In this document: piece by piece, positions 6,001 through 6,841 of the stretch
How the letters are laid out: the number at the start of each line of letters is the position of its first letter
Numbering within the stretch: the stretch's first letter is position 1
DNA from: Bacteroidetes bacterium UBA955
Lineage (GTDB): Bacteria > Bacteroidota > Bacteroidia > NS11-12g > UBA955
Length of the DNA: 6,841 nucleotides
Direction: 5' to 3'
Assembly (NCBI GenBank): GCA_002293105.1
Contig: DBCP01000004.1
Span: 1 to 6,841, forward strand
Translations under genes and position numbers: made by a program
Notes under the pieces: model-generated
Seen by the model: only the letters and a program-made list of their open reading frames with translations
Databases searched by the model: none
Told to the model about the DNA's origin: nothing

Positions 6001-6195
6001 GAACTGCGTATTTTCAATCGCTATGGTGAGAGAATTTTCTTCACCAAAAATTTAGACGAATGCTGGAACGGCCGCGTTAACAACAATGGCCCCATTCTGC
6101 CCGCAGGTACCTATTTCTATCAACTGAATATCGTCAAAAGCCCTTACATTCCCAGTCCAAAACTGTACAATGGGGTCATCCAACTCGTGCGTTAA
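3082..6195 (+). CDS. Large exported SBBP beta-propeller/PKD protein with T9SS type B (gliding-motility-associated) C-terminal domain
   Basis: This 1037-residue protein is probably secreted through Sec and then the type IX system and attached to the cell surface. A signal peptide (about 1-27: VIRR, hydrophobic core, end near ILAQQ) opens it. Residues about 45-265 form a DUF7948-like N-terminal domain (YFTPNEGQWP at 46-55, APWKENYFLG at 130-139, NLYPGIDIDIYF at 158-169). About 266-750 hold seven SBBP-like repeats marked by T/S-[YFL]-x-G-G/S, often followed by a Pro-containing F/Y/L-P-x-x-P strand. Two PKD domains follow (about 774-855 with WEFGDGD at 804-810; about 858-937 with WDFGDGT at 884-890). 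The end, about 944-1037, is the CHU_C-type sorting domain: NVFTPGNADGKND, then ELRIFNRYGERIF, CWNG, and PAGTYFYQL. Such proteins serve as adhesins or surface-matrix components; no enzymatic domain was recognised, so the ligand is unknown. The start is a GTG at 3082, the only usual start codon in the open frame that yields a signal peptide; the first in-frame ATG is at codon 348. The end overlaps the convergent fabD stop codon. Confidence 0.9.
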   Translation: MVIRRISYLLACLALLCCCTSTQILAQQNLVSASVASQLPAPTQLYFTPNEGQWPDENPSIAQAVIPGGAVFVTNSGIRILSEDQQNIQRKHQIHHFKGQDTQFTLSYHVTDLAFLNAQTPTAVQYHDIAPWKENYFLGHQSDRWKSVSPARKITLKNLYPGIDIDIYFHQQTLEFDWIIHPGADPSQIGLQVDNKTGLSIHNNTLSFKTSVGTFQVQPPRAFQKIALKNKPKAVDCKYVVTENTVKLRVGNYDKQSTLTIDPILVFSTYSGSQGDNFGFTATYDSSGCLYAGGIVDAFSRKYPVTPGAFQTTYGGGGIGAPPVQLPCDISISKYSPDGSKLLFATYMGGDDDEYPHSLCVDPFNNLLIFGTTLSFDFPVHPDSSIFNVHKGDYDIFVNKLSSDGSKLLGGTFIGGSDADGFQTEAPFTALVYNYADNYRGDVTTDEDGNIFVATCTRSNDFPTTPGALQSKPKGETDAAILCLNNNLTKLKWATLMGGTEDDAAYSVKVDDSAHLYIGGGSVLSSNFPMLGSGYQKTPIGGIDGFIARFNKNTGNYDVGTYWGSVDYDQIYFIDLDINNKVYFTGQTEGSITRTAGTYGKTNTSQFIGRFSNDLKSLEFVTTFGNRTIGQPELSPSAFMVDNCYNIYFSGWGSNIGVGNAGTTGGLPVTADAHQKTTDNNDFYLIVLGKDAKTLKYASYFGGNLSDDHVDGGTSRFDNRGIIYQSVCASCPNSPPGLNDFPTSPTNVAFKNNVSVRCSNASFKLDFRLGYSIDAQFAAKPETICLNKTIEFQPLRKYNAAYVWEFGDGDTSQRFNPNHRYRDTGTYTVKLTVTDSNSCNATASFTKKVRITLSPKAAISAEFIPCKPGVNLVLDITNGDSIIWDFGDGTPIQRTTGNGVIKRNYQYTAGQYTAKVVIKNAASGCSDSLELPLQINSDSTHEVKIANVFTPGNADGKNDCFRVYGISTSCEEAELRIFNRYGERIFFTKNLDECWNGRVNNNGPILPAGTYFYQLNIVKSPYIPSPKLYNGVIQLVR
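3883..5331 (+). repeat. Seven protein-level repeats coding for a probable seven-bladed beta-propeller
   Basis: Within the large secreted protein, a motif of the form (S/A)T-[YFL]-x-G-(G/S)-x-x-x-D recurs with its T (S in the last copy) at residues 269, 346, 412, 495, 561, 623 and 699 (nucleotides 3886, 4117, 4315, 4564, 4762, 4948 and 5176). The sixth copy, TTFGNRTIG, is degenerate. A second marker, of the type D-F-P-x-x-P-G-A-x-Q, lies in most units: YPVTPGAFQ at 303, DFPVHPD at 377, DFPTTPGALQ at 461, NFPMLGSGYQ at 527, LPVTADAHQ at 667 and DFPTSP at 740. Unit length is 62-83 residues. This is the pattern of SBBP repeats, which fold as propeller blades. The repeats are diverged at DNA level and are not recombinogenic direct repeats. 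Confidence 0.65.
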
Positions 6196-6841
6196 GCAAT
6201 ACTTTCCGCTTCAACCTCCGGCGCGATTTTCTTCACCAAGCCCTGCAATACCTTGCCAGGACCCACTTCTGTGAATTTCAAACCACCGTCTGCCACCATC
6301 GCCCTTACACTCTGTGTCCAGCGCACCGGCGCGGTTAACTGCGCCACCAAATTGCGCTTGATTTCACCCTGATCTGTCACCGCACTCGCAGTGACATTCT
6401 GATAAATGGCACACATCGGCGTAACAATTTCAGTGGCTTCAATGGCCTTTGCCAATTTCTCTCTGGCTGGCTCCATCAACGGACTGTGGAATGCACCGCC
6501 CACAGGCAATATCAATGCCCGCTTCGCGCCCGCTGCCTTCATGCCCTCGCAAGCAGCCTCAACCGCTGCATAAGCACCTGAAATCACCAACTGTCCAGGA
6601 CAGTTGTAATTGGCAGGAACCACCACACCCTCTGTCTCAGCACAAACTGCCTCCACCTTTTCATCGTCCAAGGCCAACACTGCCGCCATAGTACCTGAGA
6701 CCAATTCACAAGCCTCCTGCATCGCCAACGCACGCTGCTCAACCAGTTTCAAACCATCTTCAAAACGCATCGCACCCGCAGCTACCAATGCACTGAACTC
6801 ACCCAAACTGTGTCCAGCAACCATATCGGGCTTAAACTCAG
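6192..6841 (-). CDS. fabD: Malonyl-CoA:acyl-carrier-protein transacylase, N-terminus off window
   Basis: The visible C-terminal 215 residues are of FabD, the cytoplasmic enzyme that moves malonyl from CoA to acyl carrier protein to supply type II fatty acid synthesis. About 85-95 N-terminal residues lie beyond the right edge; the ATG at 6822-6824 is internal (GHSLGE lies only three residues after it, whereas the family nucleophile lies near residue 90). Numbering from the first complete visible codon: GHSLGE holds nucleophile Ser11; Arg36 in EQRALAMQEA is the malonyl-carboxylate-binding Arg; NCPGQLVISG follows at 79-88; GGAFHSPLM carries catalytic His118; QLTAPVRW holds the conserved Gln167; and FTEVGPGKVLQGLVKKI lies near the end. 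The spacings Ser-Arg 25, Ser-His 107 and Ser-Gln 156 fit E. coli FabD (25, 109 and 158). All key residues are present, so the enzyme should be active. It is convergent with the large cargo gene, sharing the bases TTAA at their stops, and no other fab gene is visible. Confidence 0.95.
   Translation of the reverse strand, partial: EFKPDMVAGHSLGEFSALVAAGAMRFEDGLKLVEQRALAMQEACELVSGTMAAVLALDDEKVEAVCAETEGVVVPANYNCPGQLVISGAYAAVEAACEGMKAAGAKRALILPVGGAFHSPLMEPAREKLAKAIEATEIVTPMCAIYQNVTASAVTDQGEIKRNLVAQLTAPVRWTQSVRAMVADGGLKFTEVGPGKVLQGLVKKIAPEVEAESIA

Noticed and set aside
1..6841. CRISPR array, tRNA/rRNA gene, insertion sequence, attachment site or toxin-antitoxin pair
   Set aside because: No regular spaced repeats, cloverleaf candidates, transposase motifs or terminal inverted repeats were seen on either strand; the small ORF beside FecR fits an anti-sigma domain better than an antitoxin.

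Overview
The window looks like chromosomal DNA of a member of the Bacteroidota. The evidence is a FecR-type protein with a DUF4974-like C-terminus, a very large exported protein ending in a gliding-motility/type IX secretion (T9SS) type B sorting domain, a short-chain L-threonine 3-dehydrogenase of the kind known from Cytophaga/Flavobacterium relatives, weak or absent Shine-Dalgarno sites, and one exact match to the Bacteroidota -7 promoter consensus TAnnTTTG. Genus cannot be told from this stretch.

Layout, left to right. (1) Positions 1-648, minus strand: the N-terminal 216 codons of a short-chain L-threonine 3-dehydrogenase; the rest lies off the left edge. (2) 649-755: divergent intergenic region. 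(3) 756-1793, plus: a Gfo/Idh/MocA-family NAD(P)-dependent sugar dehydrogenase, closest in motif pattern to the WlbA/WbpB group. A stem-loop straddles its stop codon. (4) 1901-2077 and 2082-3011, plus: a 58-residue ORF resembling the helical N-terminus of FecR-type anti-sigma factors, then, 4 bases later in another frame, a 309-residue FecR/DUF4974 membrane protein lacking that N-terminus. Together they look like one anti-sigma/sigma-regulator function carried by two coupled ORFs. (5) 3082-6195, plus: a 1037-residue exported protein with a signal peptide, an N-terminal DUF7948-like domain, a repeat region that reads as a seven-bladed SBBP-type beta-propeller, two PKD domains and a T9SS type B C-terminal domain. 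It starts with GTG inside a perfect inverted repeat that also contains the -7-like box. (6) 6192-6841, minus: the C-terminal 215 residues of malonyl-CoA:ACP transacylase (FabD), convergent with the large gene and sharing its stop-codon bases.

The flanking genes (threonine dehydrogenase, FabD) are ordinary metabolism. The centre (split FecR module plus large T9SS cargo) is the accessory part. FecR proteins normally sit next to an ECF sigma factor and a TonB-dependent receptor; neither is present here. Whether the FecR module controls the large cargo gene is inference from adjacency only. No RNA genes, insertion sequences, CRISPR arrays or gene-free stretches over 300 bases were seen.
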